Source: Spirometra erinaceieuropaei
Lineage: Eukaryota > Platyhelminthes > Cestoda > Diphyllobothriidea > Diphyllobothriidae
NCBI GenBank assembly: GCA_902702965.1
Contig: CACRXP010000115.1
Coordinates: forward strand, 689,807-753,806
DNA: 64,000 nt
Reading direction: 5' to 3'
Every line of letters starts with the position of its first letter. The first letter of the stretch is position 1. This document shows positions 12,112 through 21,850 of this stretch, piece after piece. Made by a program: the position numbers and the translations under genes. Under the pieces are notes generated by a model, which was given only the letters and a program-made list of their open reading frames with translations, made no database searches and had not been told where the DNA came from.

Positions 12112-12184
12112 AGAAGCGAAGAGCCGAGTCGCAGGAAGTAGTCTTGAAGAAGGAGACACGATCGCCGGGACAAGAGCTTTATTA

Positions 12185-12226
12185 GCCTGACGTTTCGGAT
12201 TCCTACTCGAATCCATCATCAGAGAC
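12185..12226 (-). ncRNA. Hammerhead-ribozyme-like motif in PLE1 3' end
   Basis: On the minus strand the core reads CTGATGA, one extra T, a six-base-pair stem (GGATTC with GAATCC, loop GAGTAG), GAAAC, then GTC as the potential cleavage site. The bases before CTGATGA (GTCT) pair with those after GTC (AGGC), giving a short stem I. PLEs are known to carry hammerhead motifs. The unpaired T between core A9 and stem II departs from the canonical CUGANGA-stem II layout, so activity is uncertain. Confidence 0.6.
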
Positions 12227-12302
12227 AAAAGAGCAGAAACAGGTGGTTGTTGCACAAGGGGCTGCGGTATTTATAAGATGCAGCAGCCATGCTACCGCAT
12301 GC

Positions 12303-12896
12303 CTATGAACGTTCACGGCTTCCCCCTTCATCCGGGATTGTCACACTTGGGGTGATCATTGCTTGATGGCCGACATTCGAGTCGATAATTGCCGCAATTT
12401 CATCACGTGCATTGGATGTTGGCGTGATGATAGCTCGACCATCTGATGCGTTGACCCGGGTGTTGGGAAGAGTGTTCACCAGTGCGCTCCCCGCGTGGCC
12501 AATTACTCCGCCTAGACGAAGTCTCAGCACGCTGTATTGAATGGGAAGATCGTTGGACTTGTTGATGGACTGGGGGCCAGTAAACCATGATTCAGGTAGC
12601 TCTCGGCTCACTCGGTTGTCACCTCTTGCGAGAATTTTGGCCTCATCGAATTTAAATGTGTGGCCGGGTCTCGTCGAATGAGCCGCAACTTGAGAGCTGG
12701 CGTCATTTCTGCGCACCGCTGCCGCGTGTTCGGCCATTCTCGTTCGGAGCTGTCTTCCGGTTTCTCCGACGTAGTTGCTTTGTCCGCAACTGCACCAGAT
12801 CCGATAAACGACTCCAGACGTTTCTAGCCGTGGCAGTGGGTTGGAGTGGCACACAGACCGGAGGCAACCATCAGGCGTCTGATCATGAAACCGAAA
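12303..12896 (-). pseudogene. GIY-YIG endonuclease domain of a Penelope-like element
   Basis: A continuous frame of nearly 200 codons encodes the C-terminal nuclease that nicks target DNA for PLE insertion. Counting from the GTG at 12,854, the GIY-like GVVY is at residues 14-17, a PLE-typical CSC at 21-23, the YIG-like NYVGETGR at 27-34, the arginine-bearing TRMAEH at 38-43, and the ESW motif with the putative catalytic glutamate at 88-90. Homology continues upstream of that GTG to about 12,896, so the real protein began much farther 5' in the missing RT. The domain is therefore intact but orphaned, without RT or promoter. It is the best preserved member of this lineage in the window. Confidence 0.9.
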
Positions 12897-12956
12897 GACC
12901 TACGTTCCTACAGCAGAAGAGCCATCCTGTTTTTAATTATAAATAGAAAACCCTTC

Positions 12957-14240
12957 TAACAAAACAGTCGCTGATCCTAAAGCTCTGGACTGTGCACTTT
13001 CGAAGCGTCCAAAGCCGCTCACCAACAAACTTCGCCGCAGCCACCGCTACCGACTTGCTCCCCAAAGTGAAAATTAAGATTGACATGGATCTTCCGCCCT
13101 CACCGCTTCCAGAAACTTACCGCGCGTGCGCATAGTTCCCAAAGGGGAGGCGCCCAGTTCTGAGTCGATCCCAACTGAAACCTAAAAGCACGGCGCCTAA
13201 TGACTAGTGGATCGACTCAGTGCTCGATGCCAGAAGATGCGCCTTCTAAGATACGCTTATCAGAATTTCAAGGATGCATTATTTGTCTACTTCTTCAAAT
13301 GAACGGTGAACTGACAACTCTATGAAAATGACAGAAACATCTTGCTGCGCAGCATCCACGCGAAGATCTTTGTTCACATCCTCCTTAACAGTCTCGACAG
13401 CTGTTTCGAACAAGGAATTTTGTCGTAAAGTCTATGTGGATTCCGATGACAACGCGAAACCACTGACAATGCCTTCGCTGCTCGTCAGCTAGAAAGAAAG
13501 TGCTGGATGATGAGGGCCTACATCCGCACTACATTTCATGGACTTGACGAACGTCTTCGGTATGGTAAATGGCGATGGCCTGTGAAAAATCGTGAAAAAA
13601 TTTGGCCGTCCTGAGCGATTCAAACCGATGACACCTGCTCAACGAGGGGAAGACAACACGACGCGCCGACTACGGGGAAGTTTCCAAAGCATTCACAGTG
13701 ATTAATGGAGTGAAGCAGGGCTGAATCTCAAATCCCATCTTCTTCATGCCCATTGTCTCTGCAATGCTGAAAAAACTTCTATCGTGATGGATGTCCTGGG
13801 TTACCCATTGTCTACAGGAATGGCGGGCTTCTCAACAGCAGACCCACGTAAGCCACAACGCCGCTATTTACGATTAAGTCTCCTACCTGCTCTTAACCGA
13901 CGACTGGGTATACAACATAATCGAAAAGGACATGCAACCGGGCATTGACCTCTTCGTCACCGCGAGCGCCAAATTCAGACAATCAACAATCACTCACCAA
14001 CCGTCACCGACAAGAGAATACAGTGCTCCACTAATCATTATGGACACATTTTCTTATCTAGCGAACACACTAACGCAGCAAAGAAATCGACAACGTGGTT
14101 GCGCATTGGATCGTCAAAGCCAGCCAAGCCTTCGACCGGTCGCAAGACTCAGTTCAGAGTTATCAAGATCTTAAACTGACCTTTCACGGCATGTTGAGAT
14201 AACTAGAACTGAGAGAGCGGCCACCAGGCAAGTGTGAATG
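12957..14240 (+). pseudogene. LINE reverse transcriptase pseudogene
   Basis: Fragments of one RT are readable in changing frames. WTVHFRSVQSRS at about 12,988 is followed by IDMDLPPS. KIFVHILLNSLD is near 13,365, the AARQL block near 13,480, KFGRPERF near 13,595, VTNGVKQG at about 13,700 (RT motif B region), a relic of the catalytic FADD near 13,890-13,905 (now LLTDDW, so the first acidic triad residue context is altered), and VKASQAFDR at about 14,115. Several internal stops (for example TAG at 13,135 and TGA within 13,715-13,725) exclude function. The enzyme would copy LINE RNA at a nicked target. The endonuclease domain upstream is absent. Confidence 0.85.
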
Positions 14241-14413
14241 ATAGGCGACAATTCAACCGGCTGTTCTACGGATATGGATGAAAACAACGGTACAAGAGCT
14301 CTCTGTAAAACTCCTTGAAGCGGCTACACTCCAAACCGGAGACTTGGGAGGACCTCGCCCAAGACAAACCGGTCTGTATAAGAACAGTGTAGATTAGCGC
14401 TACAGCATACGAA

Positions 14414-15065
14414 TTGAACCGAATCACCCTCATGAAAAAGAATAGGGCTCCCGCAAGTCCACGAAGCCTCCGATTTGGAACGCAAATAGTCAGTAACTTT
14501 AAACATGTCCAAGCTACCAACGCACACTGCTCGCGAACCTGCCCTGCCGGACTCATTTCGGCGCAAGACAACAAGCACCCGTCAACACTTTTTTCTCCTT
14601 CCGTGATCATCTCTACTGTTACCCCTGCGCCAATCCCCACGACGAGGACAACTTCCATCACCGGCGATTACTCAGTCGATGCCTTGTCACTCTTGACTAT
14701 CGGCACCGTCCTGCCTAACACAAAGTCTTCGTCAATCACGACGACCAGCTACACCAACACCACCACCACTTTCCCCACTTCCAACGCCAATGAGACAACA
14801 TCCGCCGTTCCATCAAATACCGCCTTCAACACCACCACCCTCGCCATCAACAGTGAAAACTCTATATTAACCTCTCCTAATTGCGGTCACATGCTCTTCT
14901 CACGAATCGGGTTGGTTGATTACTTGCAAATCCATCGCACAGAGACTGTCGAACCGGTGACAGGAGCACCGATATTGCCCCAACACACCCACCTCAACTG
15001 CCCTCATTGAGCACACCCATTCACTCATGGCATGGCCTTATTATACCACATGTGCCTCCATGAAA
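14414..15065 (+). pseudogene. LINE C-terminal C2H2 zinc-finger tail (degenerate)
   Basis: An open frame of 198 codons continues the LINE after the RT. It has a basic linker, a cysteine/histidine cluster (AHCSRTCPAGLI) replacing a zinc finger, then about 70 residues that are mainly Ser, Thr and Asn, then CGHMLFSRIGLVDYLQIH, a C2H2 finger that has lost one cysteine. A stop (TGA at 15,008) interrupts the next finger, whose remnant FTHGMALLYHMCLH is readable just downstream. Zinc-finger tails bind nucleic acid during target-primed reverse transcription. The long open frame is partly a product of the low-complexity Thr-rich codons, not evidence of selection. Confidence 0.8.
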
Positions 15066-15178
15066 AGCTCAACACAGCAAAGTCGGATATACCATAACAC
15101 CACAGCAGCAGCAGCACCATAACACCTTACCGGCACCTACAACACACATGACCATACCCAACTTCATATTACGCAAGC

Positions 15179-15484
15179 TGTCAATTGACACATCTTACGT
15201 AAGTGAGAAGTTTGTTTCTCGTCGCGTTTTCCCTGTGTCTCCTGTGCTACATTTGTAATCGGAGCCTAAGCTGATCACTGTGTGCTAAGCGTCTTGTCTT
15301 TGACTGTTGTCAGATGACAATGCAAGTGAAGACCACGTACTAATTTCAGTGTCTTTGTGCGGAGTTGTCGACTGGTGGCCTGGGAATTTAATCTGCAGCG
15401 GCGTTCATACGACTGTGAAATAAATGTCACCTACTCTCTGCCGTGTGAAATCCTGATGCTTTTGTTTGGTGGCCAGGCCCTACA
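15179..15484 (+). repeat. Possible solo LTR with PBS-like sequence
   Basis: The block begins TGTCAATTGACA and ends CCCTACA, so it has TG...CA ends, with AATAAA at 15,419-15,424 about 60 bp before the end. It is followed after two bases by tggtgcgcccaatcgtgg (15,487-15,504), which looks like the tRNA-primer binding site that follows a 5' LTR. No gag or pol sequence follows and no second LTR is in the window. Chance agreement is possible. Confidence 0.25.
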
Positions 15485-15764
15485 TTTGGTGCGCCCAATC
15501 GTGGTTACAAGCAACGCCAGTCACTATGCTTATTTCTCGTGCCAGACAGCTGGTCGCCGGGGTCTGGGAATGTGATTCGGTAGTGGGAGCGATGACGGAG
15601 CGCATTCTTCTCACTGTAGACTTTGTGCAGCATTTGAAAGGCTGTTAACTGCCAGCATATATCAGACCTCTCAATCAGTGCAGTGAGTGTTCGTGTGGAG
15701 TGACCAAATGACGGACTGGATGTCAGGCTGCAGTGGCTATTAAGTAATGTGGTCTTTATGATAC

Positions 15765-15985
15765 TCCCACGCCGTGGTATCCGAGTCGAGTGTGACGGCA
15801 GTCAAGGGGCGTCGCCGATCGCACCAGCCTCTAAGGCTTCCTTCCACCTCCGATCTTCTTGACTTTTTCATGAAGCCGGACCCAGGTGAGGAAGGAGGAG
15901 AGAGTACGGTTGATGCAGCGCACGCCCACTATCAGTATGAACTAACGCAGATGGAAGTCAAAATCCATCCAATCATTCTACTGTG
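15765..15985 (+). repeat. Repeat G fragment (LINE2-associated)
   Basis: Shares the G-family core found near 18.7, 36.1, 38.0, 46.7, 60.4 and 61.2 kb: a cttcttgacttttt-type block, then accggacc/gggcccaggtgagg, then ggaggagagagt.cggt and an actatcagtatgaa end. The open frame 15,774-15,998 is just this repeat and is not credited as a gene. Confidence 0.7.
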
Positions 15986-16149
15986 GAGCAAACAATGAAC
16001 AAAGTCGGCAATGATGGTCGAAATGTCGCCGATTGTCATTGCACCATAGATCTCTCATGTGCATTTCAAAAACACTTGACCCTCACTTATTGGAATATAA
16101 AAACTGCTCGCCTATCAGGAGAGCTTCTAGCGACAGCAAACGTTGTGTT

Positions 16150-16990
16150 AAGCAACCCATGCACATGAAATATTATCCAACATTCTGAAATGTGGTTCAT
16201 TTCGAAAGGACTACTTAAGTAGTGCTGTAATATAAACGATCATGCCTGGTAATACCAAAATACTCCAGTCATTTTCGAATGCCGGTTTTTGAACGAGTTG
16301 CCCATTTACGTCTGCGCAAACTGCGTTCCATAAAAAAGTGTTTGCATTTGCCATTGTCTTTCGATGCCATTTTAATTTAAATGTGTGTTCTATAAGGTGC
16401 GGTAAATTATTTGTTCTTCTGGCCATTGGAGGAAAATAACGTCTTCCTCATTTTTTTACCCTAAGAACAATATTTAGGTTTTAAAAAAATTTATAGTTAC
16501 TAGAAGGTTCAAGTACATAACATGTTTACTCGAACGGCATTGTATCAACCGACTGACCAACACTGCTTGTAGGGGAGACAGCCTGGTTTACATTTAAAGG
16601 ACAGTTTTATAATCTGTATATGTACTCTTTATAATAACATATAGAAATATATATTTTGTTTATAAAGAAAAGTATACAGCTTGTAAATTTTAAGCCCTGG
16701 ATACAAATGTCACGGCAGATAGGGTTACAAAATTAATGGGGAGTTTAAAAAGTTTCTTAGACTCAAAGAAGCCTAACTCTTCAGCTATAAATTTGAGGGA
16801 GGTATACGTTTATGCCAAAAAAGAATAATGATGAATACTTATGTGTGTGTTTTCCATAAAATATAGTCAGATTTATAAGGGTACCAAAAATGCATGAAAT
16901 AATTTGTGTCAATTAATTAGTCATTTTTAAGGAAAAGAGTTTATGCGGGTTGCCGATTTGCAGTTCATCCTAAAACTGCATCCTGACGTA
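16150..16990 (+). mobile_element. Foldback MITE, family E, copy E3 (diverged)
   Basis: The left terminal region (cacatgaaat, attctgaaatg, tttcgaaaggact) and the next block (ttcgatgccattttaat) align with the left half of E1 and E2. The right half retains aagaataatgatgaatact and caattaattagtcattttta, which correspond to inverted versions of the left-half blocks. Ends are too decayed to confirm the TA duplication. The 16,211-16,426 minus-strand frame is inside this element and is not a gene. Confidence 0.5.
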
Positions 16991-18699
16991 ACTAGAATTA
17001 GTTAACACTACTCGACACGAAAATAGATATGGCAACCCCAATCAAGGAATGTCTTCTACCTGAAAACATATATCAGAATATCAGTCAGCGTTTTATGAGG
17101 TGACATATCTACTGCAGAAGGTTCGCTTATTTGCTGACAGTTTGACAGTCGGCTTTGACGATGGTCACCGTATGCTCCACATCAGTTTCAGAGTAGGGAG
17201 CGGTCAGTACCGATTGTCGGCTGTCTGTATTTGACGTGTTGGTGCTTTAATGCACGTTCACTTTGTCCCCGACACAATGCTCGTTATCGCTAACAGGCCT
17301 GCCGTCGGGCGGACAGAATAACATCGAGGAAAATCCATAACACGACGAGTGAGGATCATGCGATTACTTGGCAAGAACAAGTTATGTCTACAGCAGTAAG
17401 ATTTAGGTATTGTTAGTTTAGTCGATTAAAATGAGGACGCCACATAATTGTGTGCAATACAATCTGAGAAGGAAAACTGCTCGAGGTACTTACGAAATTT
17501 GCAGTTACCGCAGAAATATATAGGTGAAATTGAGATTACCTCTTTGAATTCAGACTTATCTGGAATAACTCAATATTTAATGTTAATACCCACATTGACT
17601 GTAGTCCGATAATCCTCGCTTAATTGGTCTTTGACGCGCAGATTTGCTTGTTACCGTAAAAAATGCATTTCCGAACAGATGTCTGAGAGAAGACATAAAA
17701 TGGAAAGGGTAAGTATGTGGATGAAAATGCTAAATCAACCCGAAAATAATCGGTCGCGAAAACTTAACATCAAAGTGGAAAACAGGTTTTATTGCGTTTA
17801 CGGCGTATTACTTTGAGCCCTGCATTCTGCAATACTCAATTCTACGAGATTAACGCCAATTCTGATAAGACGGTCAGGCTGTTGCGAAAGATGATGTACG
17901 ATGTGTGCCCCACGGAACGGGCCCAACGCCGACCACATGCGCATGAATTAGCTTTTACTGATAGCTGACTTGCAAAAAATCTACCACACACGCGTCGTCT
18001 CTCCCACCAGTTTCAGGAGTAAAACAGTGCTAAAGCAGTGGAAGTCAGACTGGGGCCCTAATGACCGATGGAACTAAACAGCCTATCTGTGCGTGCGGCA
18101 AACAACCTGGCGTTTAAAGATCGCAGTCCGCAAGTGATAATGCCGTTAAATGCCGAGTTTGGAAGAAGTCACTGTGTCGGACCGTATTTATGGCAAGTTT
18201 CTAAGCAGCAACCTTTGGCTCGGCATGATGTATTAAAGCGCGTCAGATCTATCATTAACTAGGAATGCGCTGAATGCCGTGGAGTGGTATTTATAAACTC
18301 GTGTGAACTTTATGCTAATCGATTAATGACTGCTCTGGAGGTGACGCCACTTCACAGAGGAGAAGATGTGATCATGATCTCTGATGCCTGAATGCGAAGG
18401 TTGCCTCTCACAGCCTAAGCTAAATAAGTTACAGTTTACTATCAAAACGCTTTTGATCAAGCCTTCTTTTAGACTCTGTCGCACGCTATGACAAATCTGA
18501 CAAGCAATATTATTTACCGATTTACACCTAATGCGTTTTTTAAAAAAAATTCAATCAGGACAGTTATTCCCGCTTTCGTCCCCATACGAAAGTTCGCCCG
18601 TCGTGCACGCCGATGTCCACCGTGTGTTCCGCAGCGCGGTGAGAGCAAGCATGTTGACCTCTGCGTGAGTTAGTTAGTAGTCGTCATAAAATTGCCCAA
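16991..18699. other. Unassigned sequence, no gene seen
   Basis: Short frames at 17,631-17,816, 18,068-18,262 and 18,488-18,673 show no recognised motif and no second copy. No RNA gene was found. Confidence 0.45.
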
Positions 18700-19290
18700 C
18701 ATCTAGCTCACTCCTTCCTCCTCCCAGACCTGGGCCCGGCGTATGGATGAGTTAAGAAAACCGGGGGCGGAAGAGGGTGCAGGTGGATGGAGCGACGGAG
18801 CCCGCACTTTGGCGCTCCACTCCACAACACTTGTCCCAAACTGCAGATGGTCAGGAGCTTATGAACAGCAAAACGAAGGAGTACAGGAGTCCGAATGTAA
18901 GTGACCTCTACCGGCAACTGGGTCTGCCTTCTAGTGCAACCTGAAATGTTGACATTTTTTGCCGTACGCATTCCGGCAGCGCCTGTCTGAGTCCGCTCTG
19001 GCCCCCGTGTGTGTCTAGCTCATCTACCGGGTAGTCGATCTCGGGTGGGTGGGGGACAACACACCGACAAAGCACGTCGAAGTTCGACTGTCGTGCTCAT
19101 CTCTACACACCGTGTGCCCCACAGCAAGGTATAAAAGTCACGGTGACTTGTGCCGCGTCTATCGCACTCATTCGCCCTCAATTACTTGCAGCCTGTGTCA
19201 AAACCGAGTCAAGATAACCGCTGGCGGGAGATGGATCAGGTGAATGGCATGGCACAGGCCGCACCTTGACACCCCCCGGTCAATGGAAAA
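18700..19290 (-). repeat. Repeat G fragments (LINE2-associated), rearranged
   Basis: 18,705-18,830 carries the minus-strand G core (ctccttcctcctcccagacctgggcccggcg style, followed by ggtgcaggtggatggagcg and gcgctccactccacaaca). 19,060-19,140 adds the part of G with caccgtgtgccccacagcaa, here closer to the core than in other copies. The pieces are out of their usual spacing, so the copy has been rearranged. The 18,708-18,971 minus-strand and 19,049-19,243 plus-strand frames lie inside repeat sequence. Confidence 0.6.
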
Positions 19291-19431
19291 ATTACCTGGA
19301 TTTTAACCAACAGCAACATCAGAAGCGGTCATAAGAACAAGAAAAATTGGCTACCATGTTACCATGCAAAGGCACACAGTCTACCTGTTTTATTCCCCTC
19401 CTTGAAAAAGTTTATGGATTTGTATTGAAGT

Positions 19432-19773
19432 CTAGATAGGGTCCTTCCCAACTCTGGTCCGCCAGACATAAACAGCGCCAAATACAGCACGGCGGAGGCG
19501 AATGACCGTCTTTGATGCCAGTAGCAGATTCGAGGACGATAATGGCACGCAACCTGCATATAATGGCCATAATGTGCCAGGTGAACACGATCTGTAACGC
19601 GTTTTATGGACAGAGTCGTGTACGGTTTTTGCATGATCCCACCATGCATACAAGTATTGCGTGAACAGTGTATCCTCTTCTGATTTTGCACCATGCACGG
19701 GAGAGTGGCTTGCACCCCTTCCACGTCTGCGAGCAAACGCAGTGGTAGTATCGCTTAATTTTGGATCTGTCAT
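19432..19773 (-). CDS. Hypothetical ORF next to the membrane-protein-like ORF
   Basis: A 113-codon minus-strand frame from an ATG 11 bp after the stop of the upstream ORF at 19,784-20,059. The first half is polar and basic (FARRRGRGASHSPVHG), then comes EEDTLFTQYLYAWWDHAKTV. No family was recognised and there is no copy elsewhere in the window. An overlapping minus-strand frame at 19,359-19,736 is equally open, so coding status is doubtful. If it is real, it would be a downstream exon or a second cistron, since the two frames are adjacent. Confidence 0.2.
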   Translation of the reverse strand: MTDPKLSDTTTAFARRRGRGASHSPVHGAKSEEDTLFTQYLYAWWDHAKTVHDSVHKTRYRSCSPGTLWPLYAGCVPLSSSNLLLASKTVIRLRRAVFGAVYVWRTRVGKDPI

Positions 19774-19783
19774 TTGAAAATGT

Positions 19784-20059
19784 TCAGGAAAAAGGCCTGT
19801 ATTTACGGTGGATTAAGGAGGTGCGTAAAAATGATAGCACTAAAATGCCCCAAGCGGTAACTGTCGTGCCGAAAACTGCAGCTGTTAGCGTCATGAATAA
19901 TTGACGATAGGTAAGTTTCAAAATTTGCGTATCAGTCGACTTCCTTCGAAACGGTGCCAGCTTATAACGCGGATGACCTATTTCACCGGCCTCAGGTACA
20001 TAAAAGGAGTGAAAAATCGTTACATAACTAGTAAATGAAACCAACGGATGTACATACAA
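19784..20059 (-). CDS. Candidate single-pass membrane protein C-terminus or exon
   Basis: A 91-codon minus-strand frame. The last 60 residues look protein-like: a basic stretch (RYKLAPFRRKSTDTQ), a single hydrophobic segment of about 23 residues centred on AAVFGTTVTAWGILVLSFL, then a short basic tail RTSLIHRKYRPFS at the stop. That layout (basic flank, one helix, short basic C-tail) is typical of small mitochondrial or ER membrane proteins, but no family was recognised. A pyrimidine-rich stretch ending in ctgag lies at about 19,991-20,010 on the minus strand, so the conserved part may begin as an exon at about 19,990 rather than at the ATG. It occurs once in the window, unlike the surrounding repeats. 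Confidence 0.3.
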   Translation of the reverse strand: MYVHPLVSFTSYVTIFHSFYVPEAGEIGHPRYKLAPFRRKSTDTQILKLTYRQLFMTLTAAVFGTTVTAWGILVLSFLRTSLIHRKYRPFS

Positions 20060-21850
20060 TGCATCACCTAACTCAAAAAATGTGTGGAAATTTACAAATC
20101 ATTGCCAATCACCTGCAAACCGACATTATTTCATGAGTCCAACGCCTTTGCTAATTTAGTACAAGTTTAAAATAACTTAAAACATAAACGAACTATTAAG
20201 GACAATGTTTCCTTGTTTAGGAAGGAAGATTTATTTTGAAAAGCGCAATTTTCCGAAAACTTCAGAAAAGGCTCTAATTTTGAATTACCCGCATGTTAAG
20301 AACGTAACGATAAAGTTAGTCCTGAAGTGATTTACAGAATAAGTGAGCGCTCGGTCGCTCGTTTGCGCGATGATGGTCGTTTAGAACAGGTGTGGAGACT
20401 CATTTAAACATCTAACTTTCATTTCGAGCCAAATGACTGTCCATAACGAATATCAACAACGAATATGACTTCGATCAATAAGAAAACTTTCATTAATAAG
20501 ATTCTTCTTTGAAAATTGCTTTATCGCTAGACTCCATCGACGAATCTCTGTGTACTTTTCATTTTCGCACGGTGGGGGCAAATAAAAAATTAACACTTTG
20601 ACCGTCCCCTTCGCGTTCGTAAATAACACTACTTTTTCTACAGTAAGCGTAAGAATACGTCTTTCTCGATACTTTGGGACCATTTCCACTGCTTATACTC
20701 GCTTTTAGACTTCGCTCTTTGATAACGGATGCGCGCCAGAGCGCCCATATAAATACTCATATTTTGCTGAATCAGGTAACGTTTTGCTCGTTCTGCCTCT
20801 GGATAAGGTATGCACAGAAAGTTAACTACACGAGTAGTGTTTCCTACGCGCAAAACCGGAAATGACCATTTGGTGGTGGTCGTTTATGAGATATCAAGTA
20901 GAATTTTCCAAACGGCAAAGCCATTTCAACCCATTTAAATGAAGAAATCCCTGTTTGCATTATCATTGCACTTTTTTGCACGAAATCACAAAGATCTGCT
21001 TATTTGAAATTTAGCAATTCATACGATTCCTGATCATTTACAAATAGCTTTTGTTTTAGGAGGTTCATTACCGCGTTTAACATCGCACATAAAATAAAAT
21101 TTCAAGCTCGGTTAACTGTGCTCATTAAGCCTCTCTCGGGTAAATTACTATCCTTTCAATTCAAAAGTTGCTCAGATGCGTAATCGGAGTCTAGGAAATG
21201 TATTAGCATAGAAAATTGCCCAACTATATTTAAACGTCTATTTTTGCTAAAAGTTACTGAGATGTTACTACATATAACAATGTAAACAGAATTTCTTTAA
21301 AAGAAAATGATAGTTCGTTGATAGAAGTGGATGAGTGAACAAAATGCGCAACATTATGGAAGTTTAGAAATTCTCGCACCAGTTTCCGTTATCAGATTTC
21401 CTGAGATGGGTCACGAACAGTATAATTAAATTCACTGCGAATGGAGAGCAGAAATAATAGCAAATCAATATTAAAAAAAATTAGAATTAAACAGAGAAAA
21501 AGTATAAAACGGAAATAATCAATGCGTCTTGTGAGCAAATAAAAAAGGGCGTGAACTTGTCTGCCGTTATGCACTAGAAATCTTCTGTCGTTATCCTGTT
21601 TTGAGAGACTTTGAGGAAGGCTGAGTGATTAGTTCACCCTGGGAGTTAAACTACGCCCGACGATAATACCTATTACCATGTCTTATTTAATTAGAATTCT
21701 TTTCTAAAATGACAAATCAGCTACAATGTAATCATGGAGATCACAAGCTATAAATTTTTTTGACCTTTGTCCTAAGAAAGAAACAGCAGTCGGCTTTACA
21801 AACTGGTTTACGAAATCTTGGGAGGACAGGATTTTCAGTTACAAGAAATG
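20060..21850. other. Unassigned AT-rich sequence
   Basis: Several short frames on both strands between 20,453 and 20,865 overlap one another and show no motif. The rest to 21,850 is AT-rich with no repeat match detected. Confidence 0.45.

Larger units (their letters stand above)
12112..12950 (-). mobile_element. Penelope-like element, 3' part (PLE1), 5' truncated
   Basis: Retains the endonuclease domain and 3' terminus of a PLE but no reverse transcriptase. Reading on the minus strand, a GIY-YIG coding part is followed by about 180 bp of 3' sequence. That sequence includes the hammerhead-like motif and an AATAAA signal (complement of tttatt near 12,180). The upstream end stops near 12,900-12,950 where an in-frame TAG appears and homology to the full PLE at 42.6-44.3 kb ends. 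5' truncation of this sort is usual for target-primed retroelements. A second, more decayed member of this lineage lies at 31.3-31.95 kb. Confidence 0.9.
12957..15175 (+). mobile_element. Decayed non-LTR retrotransposon (LINE1)
   Basis: About 2.2 kb covering the reverse transcriptase and the C-terminal zinc-finger tail of a LINE, with numerous stops and frameshifts. The order matches a complete 3' two-thirds: the pre-RT segment with IDMDLPP, the RT fingers and palm, the thumb-side motif resembling ASQAF, a TWEDLAQDKP linker, a Ser/Thr-rich stretch, and two degenerate C2H2 fingers. The 5' end abuts the PLE1 fragment, which lies in the opposite orientation. The 3' untranslated region beyond 15,060 contains CAG/CAC-rich sequence. 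Confidence 0.85.
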
